From Phanerochaete sordida (Eukaryota > Basidiomycota > Agaricomycetes > Polyporales > Phanerochaetaceae): DNA of 64,000 nucleotides. The position numbers and the translations under genes are program-made. Numbering within the stretch: the stretch's first letter is position 1; every line of letters begins with the position of its first letter. Below, in pieces: positions 11,329-22,157 of the stretch. The notes under the pieces were generated by a model. That model was not told where the DNA came from. It saw only the letters and a list, made by a program, of their open reading frames with translations, and searched no databases. The DNA is taken from positions 868,001-932,000 of the forward strand of contig BPQB01000001.1 of NCBI GenBank assembly GCA_019973155.2, read 5' to 3'.

Positions 11329-12199
11329 GGTGGATGAGGGGGGCAGCTGGACGTAGGAATGCTGCTGCAATGCATGGTAAGGGCGCGCGTCGGGCAGATA
11401 TACTCACTACGCGTCGTGCATGGGCCCGCGCACAGCGACGGAAGCATCTGCGCGACACATCTCGCAGCATAGGTGATCGAGCTGGCTGTTGGTCAGCGAG
11501 GACAGGTCGTCCGCTTTGGGTGCGCGGGCGCGGGCGGGCGATCAGGGAGAGCGAATACGCGGCGGAGGGGCACGCCAGGAGAGGCAGGTCGGACAGCGTG
11601 GTGAGGGTCCGAGGCGCATGCTGTGTACGGGGATGTCATGACTGAGCGGACGCGCGCAGCGCGACAAAGAGATGCGGCGGTGGAGGGTGACAGGCCTCGT
11701 GTTGGGCACGAGCGAGGGCGGACAGCCAACGCTGCGAATGGCTAGATGAACCAAGGGCGTTTTGCAAATGTCGCTCAGAAAGGGAGTAGTCCCAAAATTT
11801 CTGGCAGAGCTGGTAACTTGGGTGGGTTATGGTAGGCGAGGAGATGCTGAGCCAAGTCCCAACGTAGTCCGGAGAGCCTGGCGTTCATAGGACGCGGCGA
11901 AGGGTAGTAGGCGTGGGGAAGGTCGTTGGGGAGAATCAAAGATGAACTCACTTACAATGAGCGATGCAACGGTCGAGTACAAAGTGCAATTGCAACGGGC
12001 TTTGGCGAGCGGGTGTACGGCGCACCTGTCAGATCACGTGACACAGCGGCGGCCAGCAATGGTGAGAAAAAGCCTCGAATACAAGGACGTGTGTCCTGGA
12101 ACGACCTCATATGCATACAGACTACAATACAGAGTGCCTGAGCGTTATGAGTAATATTCAGGGTACTCAAGCTTCTGTACTCACTCGCTACTGCTACAT
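11329..12199. other. Intergenic region
   Basis: This is the upstream region of F-box copy 2 and the downstream region of the serine acyltransferase gene. GC-rich overlapping open frames between 11330 and 11750 show no protein-like continuity or splice-closed model. I see no gene here. Confidence 0.4.
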
Positions 12200-13955
12200 C
12201 TACGACAGGAAGCCCCGAATGGCCCCTCCAACATTTTGCACATCCAACCTGGAATAGGGACGCGATGTCAGCGTATCAAACAGCACGAGTCGCGCGAATT
12301 GAACATACAGGAAGGTGTCATGGCCCCAGACGCCGCCGAGCTCATAGTAGCTAACCATTTGGTTGCCGGTCATCCTCAAAGCATCCGCGACCTCGCGCTG
12401 CTGCTCAACGGGGAACAGAATGTCGCTTTGCACGCCAAGAACAAGGGTCGGAGTGTTAGCGAGAGGTTTCAAGCCCTCGGCGAGATCGGGAAGATGCGGC
12501 GGAGGGTTAGACGGAGGCGGATGCGACTTGGAGTGGGACAGGTGGGAATGGTAGTAGTCGTGGTGCGGCGAAGGCAAGTGGGCTGCTAGTGAGGGCGGAA
12601 GGGGAGGAGGAGAAGACCTCGGCGCTGGCGGGGTCAGCTTCAGCGACTTCAGCGAAGACCCAGTCATGTCAAATAGGTCCATGGCTTTCGAGATATATAT
12701 CAGGGAGTTCGCGTCGTACTTCAAACAGAACTGCTCTCCCTGTACGGCATGTGAGTGATATTGCAAACTCAATCAAGGTCGCTCGTACTGACCTGATAAT
12801 CCAGGTAGGTTTCAATCAGGAAGTCGGGGCAGAGAGCCGGTACGCGAGGATGCTCAGAGTCTTGCTGAGCATCTGGTATTTCCCGGAATTTGCGTCCGAA
12901 ACGCTGATCCCACTCAGGCCCCGAGCGGTACGTAATTGTAGCAATCTCTGCATGACTTTCGTTTCAACATATATCTAGACGATATGTTCATGACACCTAC
13001 GTCGTGCAAGCTTCATGCCTGTATGCGGCGGGAGTCCGTCGTAGTAAAAGCCCTTATTCCAGTTCGGGTCCGCCATCAAGACTGTACATGGGCGTGAGTG
13101 GGATGGTGGGCATGAGCGGCACATGTACTCACCACTCCGTTGTGCAAACCGCATGGCAATAGCACTTGGGCTACTCCTGGCTGTACCACTGATGCTAACG
13201 ATCTTTCCGACCCGTTCAGGCTGGAGCCATCCCGCGGCCAAACTCTGCATGGCACCCATCGACGAGCCGACGCTGGCGTACAGCTTGTCTATGCCGAGGT
13301 GGTCGAGCAGCCGAAATTGCGCTTGGACCATGTCGAAGATCGAAATGACAGGGAAGCGTGTGGCGTAACGTTCACCGGTCGTAGCATCGAGCGACGAGGG
13401 CCCGGTGGTGCCGTAGCACCCTCCCAGGACGTTCGTGCAGATGATGAAGAACTGGTTCGTATCCAGCGCGCGTCCGGGGCCGATGAAGTGCTCCCACCAC
13501 CCCTCCGCCCTGTTCAGCTCCGTCGACGCGGCGTGCGAGGACGCCGAGAGGCCCGTGTGGAGGAGGATGACGTTGTCCTTCGCCGGCGAAAGCGTGCCCC
13601 ATGTCTCGTATGCGATCTCGAACTGCGGTAATGGAGGGGCGTAGACGAGAGGCAGTGGGTCTTTGGAGGAGAAAGTCTTGTACGAGCTCGGGCTGGGGCG
13701 CGCATATGGCGGCTCTGGGCCGGAAGAGGAGGAAGAAGACGTCGACGGACCACTGCTCGACGTCGCGGCTTTTACGGTGGAAGCTAGGATACGCGACTCT
13801 CGTGCAGCGTGCGCGTCCACGCATGGGAAGGAAGGTTCAGCATAATTCGGTATTGAGCATGTCGAGGCTGCGCGGGTTGAACGGGCCCTAACTTGCTGGA
13901 GGACGGCACTCCGAGGTGCTTTGAGATGCCGGCGGGCGAGCTTTGCGACGTTCAT
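12200..13955 (-). CDS. Mitochondrial serine O-acyltransferase (homoserine acetyltransferase family)
   Basis: This is an alpha/beta-hydrolase-fold acyltransferase of the MetX/Met2 superfamily. It resembles the fungal serine branch (Aspergillus cysA, fission yeast cys2), which makes O-acyl-L-serine for cysteine synthesis, more than homoserine Met2. The N-terminus from 13955 is basic and Ser/Ala-rich ([20 protein letters not shown]), typical of mitochondrial import. It is followed by [18 protein letters not shown]. Family blocks are [46 protein letters not shown] and the nucleophile elbow [16 protein letters not shown]. Next come [32 protein letters not shown] and [20 protein letters not shown]. 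The catalytic Asp is in [14 protein letters not shown] and the His in [10 protein letters not shown]. The elbow has GAM where most relatives have GGM. A Pro/Ser/His-rich insert of about 50 residues lies before the Asp block. Introns are visible at about 13130-13071 and 13010-12960. The exact acyl donor cannot be read. Confidence 0.85.
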
Positions 13956-14636
13956 GACGCTGCGGGCGGCGGCGACAAGGTGTGAGAGGGTGTTGGTCAG
14001 ATGCGAAGAGTACTATGGCAGGCATGATTGAGCCGGCAGATGCAAGATAACTTGGGTGTGGATGCGGTGCTTCAGTCAGGCAGACCCAGGATGGCGACAG
14101 AATGGCTACACCGTGACGGGACGTGACGTCAGCCAGAGTGACCGCCGAAAGTTTCTCGGCGGTAACGCAGGCGCGCGACGGTCCCCTGTCACGCTCCGTC
14201 TTCCTGGCTGAGCCTGGCTGAGCGACCCAGCTCGGTGCATGGCTGTCATAGCTCAAAGACCCAAACATCGCCGTAGAATAATGTCTAGAATGTGCAGCAA
14301 CAGGCGGAAGAGAAAGCTCGGTGGCTCAGTCGCGCCTTACTTGCGACTTGACCTCGCAATGGTTAGTCACCATTTGAAGTACCCTGTCACTATGAATTCG
14401 GAATGCGCGTCGTGGCGAAGTAGTACACGCTGCGCAGGGCTGATGACCATCTGTATGACCCGTTCTGTGAACAACCTTGAAATGCCATTTTCCAGCGCGA
14501 AGATAGACGGCTTGTAGTTTCTTCTGCATCGCGAATACGGGGTCTGATCCTACTTTCCAGAGCACCCGAGCATAGCGTTCCGATATAATTATTGACATTA
14601 CGACTTGTCCCCTACCCTAGCAAACGTTCTCGTCTA
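13956..14636. other. Intergenic region
   Basis: The region lies upstream of the serine acyltransferase start and downstream of the aldo/keto reductase stop. Both genes are on the minus strand. No frame with protein character or splice support was found. Confidence 0.4.
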
Positions 14637-15995
14637 CTACTGGAGAGGAGGCGTGTCAACATAGTTGTAGCTCTCGAAGGCCTCTGGAACACGAAGCACT
14701 GTGTGCAGCCCTGCACGTTCGACTGCATCGCGGATCTCCTTCACCTCCTCGGGCGTCAGTGTGATATTGGCGGCCTTTGCATTCTCGTGGACGCGCTGCG
14801 AGTATCGTCAGCCTCAAAATACCCGTCATAAATGAAAGCTAAACCCACGCCAACGTTGGTCGTCCCGGGGATCGGAATGACGTCTGGGCCCTGTGCGAGG
14901 AGCCATGCGAGCGCAACCTGCGCCGCGGTCGCGCCGTGTCGCGCGCCGATGGCGCCGATAGTATCGACGAGCTGCAGCACGAGCGCAAAGTTCTCGCGCC
15001 TGAAGCGCGGGTAGTTGAGCATCTTGCGCATATCGTTGTCACTGAGTGTTTCCGGGTCCTGCGATGGCGGTCAGTAACGAGCCAAGGGGCATCAAAGACG
15101 TGAAACTACGCACGAGCTTGCCCGTCAGCAGCCCGCGGCCGAGTGGGCTGTACGCAATGAGCGTGATACCGAGCTCCTTGCACGCATCGCGGATCCCGAT
15201 CCGCGGGTCTTCAACGCCGAGCGTGAAGGGGGCGTACTCGAATTGTGCAGCCGCCATCGGATGCACAGCGTGCGCGCGCCGCAGCGTCGCCGCGGAGCAT
15301 TCGGAGATGCCGAGATACTTGACCTTTCCAGCTCTGTCCTGCGGTGAGCGATGAAATAGGAGCCTAGGCATCGGGTGCTTACTTGACAGCTTCAGACATG
15401 GCGCCGACAGTGAGCTGTGAGATTCGCAACCGTCAGGACTCAATTCGCTGTAAACTCTTGGGGACAGACTCACCTCGATGGGCACATTAGCGTCAGGTCT
15501 AGAAACCATAATTATTTAGTAGCTGCACCTATGCATGCCAAAGAGAGTGCCCACCGGTGAAGGTACCATAGATCGATCTGGTCCACTCCGAGCCGCTTGA
15601 GGGAGAGGTCAATGGCTTGCCTCGCCCACTCCGGAGAGCCGTCGATGGCGAAAGGTTTCTCGGCGTCCGCACCGCTGCGGAACGCAAACTTGCTGGCGAG
15701 GAATATCTCGTTGCGCTTTCCGGTGCGCTTGAACCACTTGCCAATCAGCTCTTCGCTGTCTCCGTATGCGTCCGATGTGTCCCAGAATGTGCAGCCGCTC
15801 TCATACGCCGCATCCAGGACCTGTGCAGTACCATCTAGTGTCAGTAATATTTTAACATGACGGTACATGTCGGCTACTCACCTTGAAGCGTTCTTCGTCC
15901 GGCTTCACGGGGCCATAGTAGGCTGATAGGCCCATCATGCCAAAGCCGATACAGCTGACGCTGTCAGTACCGATTTTGCGTGTGGGCAAGGACAT
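14637..15995 (-). CDS. Aldo/keto reductase, AKR13 (YakC-like)
   Basis: This is an NADPH-dependent oxidoreductase with a TIM-barrel fold; its substrate is not predictable. The start [20 protein letters not shown] at 15995 carries the family N-terminus ([13 protein letters not shown]). Catalytic-site blocks are [18 protein letters not shown] (Asp and Tyr), [10 protein letters not shown] (Lys) and DLWYLHR (His). They are followed by [56 protein letters not shown], then [20 protein letters not shown] and PIPGTTN, the cofactor phosphate-binding end. Reading stops at [10 protein letters not shown] (14637). All four tetrad residues are present and the length of about 330 residues is normal, so it should be active. 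Introns interrupt at about 15895-15810, 15560-15330 (two) and 15110-15060. Short exons around 15400-15500 are uncertain. Confidence 0.88.
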
Positions 15996-16059
15996 CTTGA
16001 CTAGCTGAGTGGCTGTAAACGAGGAAGACTGTTGTTGAAACACAGACAGAGCTGAGCAC

Positions 16060-16071
16060 CCTCATTATATA
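16060..16071 (-). promoter_or_regulatory. TATA box of the aldo/keto reductase gene
   Basis: On the minus strand the sequence reads TATATAATGAGG. It ends about 65 bases before the reductase ATG at 15995. It overlaps the possible stop codon (16067-16065) of the small upstream frame. Confidence 0.5.
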
Positions 16072-16360
16072 TGCTGCAGCCGTGGCGTCGAGCGTCGCGC
16101 ATACTCATAGGCGTTGAGTCTTTTTGCCCCGATGACAGCGGGATGGTCTGTCAATGCGTTGCCTGGCGGCAGCGTCCCTTCCAATAGCAGTGCGCCAACG
16201 CCCGGCAACACGTTTTGTGCGAAGGACAGAGGTACCGACTGTGGGCGGGAGAGTCAGAAACTCGTGGTAAGAGGAGTCCGCGGACAACTCACTGCTTATC
16301 AAATATCTCTGTGTATCCACGCTTGCCGCGCGCGCGCACGCGGACGCGTCGCTTCGGCAT
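16065..16360 (-). CDS. Possible small protein of unknown function
   Basis: A 57-codon exon (16238 to 16065) reads convincingly as protein. It contains FAQNVLPGVGALLLEGTLPP, then NALTDHPAVIGAKRLNAYE, and follows a good acceptor (CCCACAG). A candidate first exon starts at ATG 16360 (MPKRRVR), with a GTGCGC donor in phase 0. The more obvious donor GTGAGT at about 16291 is in the wrong phase for this frame. The product would be about 64 residues. I do not recognise it, and further upstream exons between 16400 and 16800 cannot be excluded. Confidence 0.3.
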
Positions 16361-17183
16361 GGTGCAGTGAGTACTCGGAAGACGAGCAGCCGGTGATGAT
16401 ATCGCCCTTGCATGTCTAGGAAGCAAATCGAATAGTGTTTTGCGACGCTGAGATCCTTTGTCACGTTCCTGACACTGGAGATTATGACATATGCCCATCT
16501 CCGAGGTATCGGGAAGTACAGCAGACTACTCATCGACAGGCTGCAGAGCGGCAAAGGGATATTCTCGTCACAAATGGCGCTTTGACCTCCCTGCATTGCA
16601 TTAGCACCGAGAACACGCTGCGAACCGTCGAATCTGGGAGTGATAGTCGATACCATGATACATATTGGAACGCGCTGTGGTGCAGCTATCAGAGCCATGA
16701 AGGCGAGGGAAGGTCGGAAAACGTCGATGTGGCTTACCTGGGTTTCGCTCTCATGATAATCTAACGCAGCGGTACATAGCCGTAGGTTCATGCCAATCTA
16801 CTTGCTCGACAGTGCTTCGCACGGGATCCTCCAACTGGTGGTAGTAGCCACATCGAGATGCTCACATCGACAGTGAGATGAGATTCTGAAGGAGGATTTG
16901 AAAGCGTCTCATTTTAGGTCTTGTAAATACTAGTGCCCTGGACTATAGCTTTCAAATTTCAGTGTCGTGGTCCTCATGGTTGCGAGTCGGGAGGAACGAA
17001 CGCTTTGGGCGCCTAGAGAATCCCGCACGCGCGCCCCGACGGCGCTTCTTGCACTGACCTCAGCGCCGTCATCCATTTCCCGCCGAAGCGATCCATCCTG
17101 CGCACCGACGCCAACACCTCCGCCGACGTCGCCGACACCTGCGCTGACCACCGCTGACACCGCCGGTCCCGATTCCCGCCGCA
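16361..17183. other. Intergenic region
   Basis: The region contains scattered short frames on both strands (for example 16435-16764 + and 16930-17244 -) without splice-consistent continuation. The last 250 bases are the upstream region of the RING ligase gene. Confidence 0.35.
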
Positions 17184-18806
17184 ATGCCGCCGCCAAGAAC
17201 CACAAAGTACGACCTTTCTTGTCGGGCACCCGAAATTCGAACACGGACTGATCGAGTAGTGTCCCACAGAGGAAAGAAGCGGGCGTACATCTCCTCCAGC
17301 GAGGATGAGGCCAGCGACACGCCTGTGGCGTCGTCGTCGCAGCCTCCGTTGACCCTGAAGATCAAGAAACGTGAGTTCGTCGCGCTCGCCTCCTGAGCCA
17401 GGCTCACGCACGTTCCGGGAAGCAAGGCGCGCCGTGACCAAAAAGTGCCCCGTATGCGATGAAGAAATTCCAGTACGACTACTCGACAAGCACGCGGACC
17501 TGGAGGCGGAGAGGCTGGATGAGATCATGAGGCATATAGGATCGACGGAGGTGCTAGGCGCGGCTGAGCCAGACGACGGGTACGTTGACCTTGGCCTCTC
17601 TAATGCCACCAACATTGAACGCCACACAGATTTACCGCGCGCACTCGTAAGTCTGCTGTGAAGGCGCGCAAGAACATGCAAGCCAGCTCGTCGTCCGCCA
17701 CGCTTGAGGTAGTCGACAAGTCTCTCCGTGCAATCAAGAAACATCGCAAGCAACGCCACGCGAAACTGCGGGAAATGACCCGAGAAGAAGAAGACAGCGG
17801 AGGGCTGTCTGGCTTTCGAGCAGGCAGGGGCCGTTGGGCAGGAGGTGGGCAAGGTACCTTGTGCCCAGTCTGCTTGAAGATGGTTCCCGGCGACCCAGAC
17901 GTCGTCGAAGCACACGTCGATGCCTGCCTTGCGCATGAAGCACGCGTGCAGAGCGAGCGCGAACGTTCAGAGCAGGAGGAGAGGCGGCGGTCGGAGCAGG
18001 CCTGGGAAGAGGTGGACATCGACGACGACATGCAGCTCAGAGCCACGGAAGGGGCTAGTCTTCGAGGTAAGCGCGACACTGTCTGGAGAGCTTCTGGGGC
18101 TGACGTTAAACCAGGCATGGGGATAGCAGTGCGAGACGAGACACAACAGGATATTGACGACGAGATAGACATTGATGGCGAAGACGAAGTCATATACGGT
18201 GCAGCGCAGTTCAACGAGGGCGATGTGCTAGGGTCGAGACCTCTGAGCGTTGACGAAGATGTGGATGTGGAGATAGACGGAGATGGCGACGAAGACGTCG
18301 GAAGCCAGTCGCCAGAAGCATCAGGCTCGAGTCTCGCGACAACGTCAACATCAACTTTGCGGCAACTGATCGTCGAGGGCAAGGTGGTCAAGAAGACTGC
18401 GCTCGCAGAGGCAGAGACCGCATACGTCAAGGAGTCCATGGACGAGATCATGGGTGTCGGCGAGACAGAAGAGGCTGAGCGCGCTGTAGAGCTTGCCAGG
18501 AAGTCCGGTGACGTATGTGCTCTTGTCGCGGCTCTAGAAAACAAAGTCAAGCTGCTCGTGAGTACTCTTCGCACATCATATGTAGCTATCGCTCATTCCA
18601 GTCTGTAGGAGTCGACTCGTGTGGCCTCCTCGACTTCGCTTCTTTGTCGCATATGCCTCGACCCATACACGGAGCCGACGGTGTCCACCGGCTGCTGGCA
18701 CACTTGCTGTCGTGAGTGCTGGCTCCGCTGCCTCGGGTCGACGAGGCTTTGTCCTATCTGCAAGCGTATAACTGCGCCTGCAGACTTACGTCGCGTGTAT
18801 CTCTAA
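17184..18806 (+). CDS. RNF220-type RING E3 ubiquitin ligase
   Basis: The C-terminus is a RING finger, CRICLDPYTEPTVSTGCWH then CRECWLRCLGSTRLCPICKR, followed by TAPADLRRVYL and the stop. This tail is the signature of RNF220 proteins, whose animal members end TAPGDLRRIYL. Before it are two zinc-knuckle-like units, KKCPVCDEEIPVRLLDKHAD and LCPVCLKMVPGDPDVVEAHV. A Ser/Glu-rich, very acidic linker (DIDDEIDIDGEDEVI) and a helical KESMDEIMGVGETEEAERAV segment follow. The start is MPPPRTTK at 17184; introns at about 17206-17268, 17371-17399, 17581-17629, 18076-18114 and 18561-18608 close in phase. The role is ubiquitin transfer, probably nuclear given the basic GKKRAYISSSEDE start. The substrate is unknown. 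Confidence 0.87.
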
Positions 18807-19236
18807 ACTTACGTTCCTTGGCTGTCTCATGGATGCTTGCTTTGCTGCTTTGCTTTCGCATACGTATAATGACACCTATAATTGTTGGATTAATGAGTAC
18901 TGGAACGTACATACACGAGGCGGAGTGCAGAAGCTCAGATCTGGCCTTGTCAAATCTTCAACTTCGCGAAACCTGCCCTGCGAGGGCGGCTTCGCGCGGG
19001 AGCAGCGTCGCTGCTACCCGTTCAGGGCACCGCAAGGGTGCCACCACGACGTATATAATCACAGCGAGCGAGCAGAAGTTGCACTCACCCGGACCGGACC
19101 CATCCCACAACGTACACACGCCCAATGTCACGCAGATTTCTGGAGCGGAGAGCGATGAAGTGGATTGTTCATTCAGTGCAGAATGTTTTGCGGGGCATTA
19201 CTATGGAGTACAGTAGAGAACAGGCGCGTCACTGTG
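18807..19236. other. Convergent 3' region
   Basis: The stretch lies between the stop codons of the RING ligase (+) and TOM7 (-). Short overlapping frames are present, but no gene-like signal. It probably holds both 3' untranslated regions. Confidence 0.45.
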
Positions 19237-19579
19237 TCATGCGAGGGGGCTGATCAACCTGCGTGCCGGTGAGGTCAGTGGCGGGCGCGGCGGCAGAGGC
19301 ACACGACACGCACTTGATCAGGGATGGCTGCGGGTTGCTCCGGGTGTAGCCAACGTAGATGATGAACGGAATCCAGGCGTAGTGCACGACCGTCTGCGTG
19401 AGGCGCGAAAGCGCATGAGGGCCGGAACGTCAGCATACGGCGGGGCGGGACGTACCCTAGCAAGGTCGACAGCCTTGATGATTTTCTCCTGCAGGGTAAC
19501 ACAGGTGTCAGACAGCGTCCAGGAGCCTAGCAAAGGCGTCGCGGCGCGCGAGGCGCACCTTGGTCTCCTCGGACGGCAT
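19237..19579 (-). CDS. TOM7: TOM7, mitochondrial outer-membrane translocase subunit
   Basis: TOM7 is a tiny tail-type membrane protein of the TOM import complex that regulates Tom40 assembly. Four exons (19579-19559, 19488-19456, 19393-19314, 19258-19237) with GTGCG/GTACG donors and CAG acceptors give 51 residues, and all phases close. The product begins MPSEETKEKIIKAVDLAR. Its membrane segment is TVVHYAWIPFIIYVGYTRS, with the conserved W-I-P-F and G-Y-T-R-S, then NPQPSLIKLISPLA and the stop. The fungal TOM7 ending SLIKLISPLA is preserved exactly. The gene is easily missed because the longest exon is only 80 bases. It is divergent from eIF3f with 108 bases between start codons. Confidence 0.93.
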
Positions 19580-19687
19580 GGTGGTTGGTGGAAGGGAGTT
19601 GAGTCGCGCCGGCGTTTGCCGAGGCAACTTTTGGCCGGCGTCCTGGGCCTCGCTGCTGCTGCTGCCTCACTCGTCCCTCTCGCAAAA
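19580..19687. promoter_or_regulatory. Shared bidirectional promoter of TOM7 and eIF3f
   Basis: Only 108 bases separate the two divergent start codons. No TATA box is visible, and the sequence is GC-rich with a CTGCTGCTGCTGCC run near 19652. A TATA-less housekeeping promoter used in both directions is inferred. Confidence 0.5.
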
Positions 19688-20858
19688 ATGCCCCTCGCGC
19701 TCCCCTCGTCCGCGGTCCACGTCCAGAACGCCGCGTCGGGCTTCCTCTCGACGCCCGGGTGCGCCCTCCCCCACTTTCTTGCGCTGTGCGGATTCTGACG
19801 ATGCGCCAGGCGGGCACCGACCTCGGTCACGGTGCACCCCGTCGCCCTCTTCTCGATCCTCGACCACTACCTCCGCCGGACCGATGCGCAGGAGCGGGTC
19901 ATCGGCACGCTGCTTGGCACGCGCACGGACACGGGCGAGATCGAGGTCCGCTCGTCGTTCGCGGTGCTGCACAGCGAGACCGCTGAGCAGGTCGCGGTGG
20001 ACATGGAGTACCACCACGCCATGTACGAGCTGCACCACAAGGTGAACTCGAAGGAGGTCATTGTGGGCTGGTGCGCTACCAAATTCCCTCTTTCCTGGCG
20101 GCGTTCCACCTCATCTTGTGACTGCAGGTACTCGACGGGATCGAATCTTAACACGTACTCTGCCCTGATCCAAAACTTCTACTCGCAAGAGACCGCCCCG
20201 CACCAAGCCATACATCTCCAGCTGAACACAGGAACTGAGGAGGGACAAGCAGCAGGCGTGAAGGCATACGTCAGGTGTGTGGCAACGATACTAGACACCA
20301 CACAAAATCTCATCTGGCCAATTAACCCAGCTCGCCAGTCGGTGTCTCCCCCAAGCCTGAGAACTGCGTCTTCCTTCCCATCCCCTGCAAGCTGCAATTC
20401 AAGGAGGCCGAGCGGAGCGGCTGTAAGTCTTCACATACAGACCATCCTCCCAGTAATATCTGATTTGACCTCTGCGAAGTGGACCTTCTCCTCTCGACGG
20501 CAAAGGGCAACACAGACGACTTCCCTGCGACAGATCTTGACATCCTGGATCGCGCGCTTGCTACCGTCTCCGATATGCTCGACCGGGTACTCGCATACGT
20601 GCGCTCAGTATTGTCTGGCGAGGTCAAGGGCGATGCTGCCGTCGGCCGGTACCTCATGAACACCTTCGGTGCGAGTACCGAGGAGCTGGAGAAGGGTGCT
20701 TTCAACACCAGCCTACAGGTGCGCTCCTTGCTCAAATTCAGCATTGAAAACATTGAGACGAGCTGCATCAGGATACACTCATGGTCTCTTACCTCGCGAA
20801 TCTCGTTCGGTCACAAGCCGAGGTCTCCTCTCGTCTCGCACTTACAAGGGCTCAGTAG
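19688..20858 (+). CDS. eIF3 subunit F (MPN-domain translation initiation factor)
   Basis: This is a component of the eIF3 complex that assembles the 43S pre-initiation complex. Six exons (19688-19758, 19810-20070, 20128-20274, 20331-20422, 20480-20718, 20772-20858) give 298 residues with every phase closing. The start [19 protein letters not shown] precedes the MPN domain: [19 protein letters not shown], then [11 protein letters not shown] and [34 protein letters not shown] follows. As in other eIF3f proteins, no JAMM metal motif (H-x-H..S..D) is intact, so it is structural rather than a protease. The C-terminal half has [10 protein letters not shown], the helix [29 protein letters not shown] and [20 protein letters not shown]. 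Length and order are normal. Confidence 0.93.
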
Positions 20859-20957
20859 ATGTACAAAAGGCAATGTATTCTACATTCCACCGGTGTATCT
20901 TGTAGACCTCTCCTTCTTGACCCCTGGAAAACTGCACCCTCCGCCCGACCAACACTC
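20859..20957. other. Convergent 3' end of eIF3f and UreF
   Basis: Ninety-nine bases separate the two stop codons. They can hold only short, possibly overlapping 3' untranslated regions. Confidence 0.5.
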
Positions 20958-21987
20958 TCAGCTATTGAAAACCCTCGAATGCTGCAGGTCATGCCTCCCC
21001 GCAAGAATCTCCCCCAAGGGCCATGTATTCGCGGGCCCGTTGTAGGTAAGGACGGCATTGTCGAACCGCTCAGAGCTGATATCCGAGCTTTCGGAGCATT
21101 CCTTGAGCCCTGTTCGCAGAGAGCCGCATCGCTTGGCCTCTTGCGTAACGAGCGGCCTAACGGCGTGCAAGAGCAGCTGCTGAGCCCCGTACGGGCCGAT
21201 GATGTTCATCCGTACCGCGGCGGATAGAACTCCGCGAGCGTACAGGAACAGGTGCAGAAACTGACTCCGTCCTGTGCGTCGCGCGTATATGCATGGATGA
21301 TATTGCTTTGGTAAACGAGACATGCTGCACGCGGGGACGAAGGACGCGCACCGAGGGATAGCCCGAGCGCTGCGGTCAAGATTCCCCAGCATATTGGTAG
21401 GTGTCCAAACGTCTCCTCGCGTCTGACAGCGAGCTTGAGCTTGTCAACCAGAGATCCCATCTGCACATCCTTGTCGCTCTCATGCGCGTCCTTGGTCCCT
21501 TGGACGACAGCAGGCCTCGTGAAGCCCTTGGAGTAGAGCGATAAGAGGGCGACTCCTTGTGTCTTAGATGCTCGTCGCGCGACGTGGTTCAGGGTCATGA
21601 CTTCGTACAGGTCGTCTAAAGCCTGCAGATCGCGCAGAGCATTGGCCGTGGGTGCTTCAGAAGGAGGTGTGGTCGCAGAAGCCAGTACGTCCTGCACTAG
21701 GGTGTGCGCGTCCGAGACAAAGGGGAGGGCAGTTCTGGCATATGACGCAAGACTATCGCGAATGAACTCGGTGGTGAACTCGAGCTTGTCGTGCTTCTTG
21801 CCTGGCGGGCCCCCTGAGGGGCTCATGAAGCCATGGGTCACGAAGGACTCGAGCCCGGCGGACGCGACGAACGCGCCTAGCGAGCAGCGTGAGCGGGGGT
21901 ACGGGCCAGGCTTCGTGTGTGCGCACCAGTGGGCAGGTTTCCGTCGGAGAGCAGGAGCAGGATGTACGCTTCCTCGTCGCTGTCCAT
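20958..21987 (-). CDS. Urease accessory protein UreF
   Basis: UreF works with UreG and UreD/H to deliver nickel to apo-urease in the cytosol. The N-terminus MDSDEEAYILLLLSDGNLPT is joined by an intron (GTGCGC..GCTAG, about 21928-21877) to GAFVASAGLESFVTHGFM. This restores the family motif SD..LPTGAFxxSxGLE. Later blocks are DLQALDDLYEVMTLNHVARR, SKTQGVALLSLYSKGFTRP, GHLPICWGILTAALGLSLG and, after a second intron, FLYARGVLSAAVRMNIIGPY, then GAQQLLLHAVRPLV. It ends LQHSRVFNS at 20958. The length of about 300 residues is usual for fungal UreF. The presence of this gene implies an active urease elsewhere in the genome. It is divergent from VAC14. Confidence 0.92.
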
Positions 21988-22157
21988 GGCCGTGCGGGGG
22001 ATGGGGAGGTCGGCATCTGCCGGCCCCAGTACGCGGTACGCGTGCCCAGAACGGGACGCGCGCCTCGAGTCCAGATGCTCCTTGACTTCGCCCTCTCCGA
22101 GCTGCTGCTCGCCGCCCCCCTCCCCCTCCGCCTGGTACCCGTCTGCAGCTAGCCAAG
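21988..22157. promoter_or_regulatory. Shared bidirectional promoter of UreF and VAC14
   Basis: There are 170 bases between the divergent start codons, GC-rich and without a TATA box. The two genes must share most of their upstream control sequence. Confidence 0.45.

Noticed and set aside
12200..13955. Naming the acyltransferase as homoserine O-acetyltransferase (MET2)
   Set aside because: The SVGSSMGxMQSLAAG elbow, SFPCxDAHxAR start and mitochondrial-type N-terminus fit the fungal serine acyltransferase branch better.
14637..16360. A metabolic gene cluster of the acyltransferase, aldo/keto reductase and neighbours
   Set aside because: The genes have unrelated roles and no backbone or tailoring enzyme set is present.
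17600..18574. A 324-codon minus-strand Ser/Thr-rich open frame
   Set aside because: It is the antisense of the acidic linker of the RING ligase, where acidic codons mirror as Ser codons.
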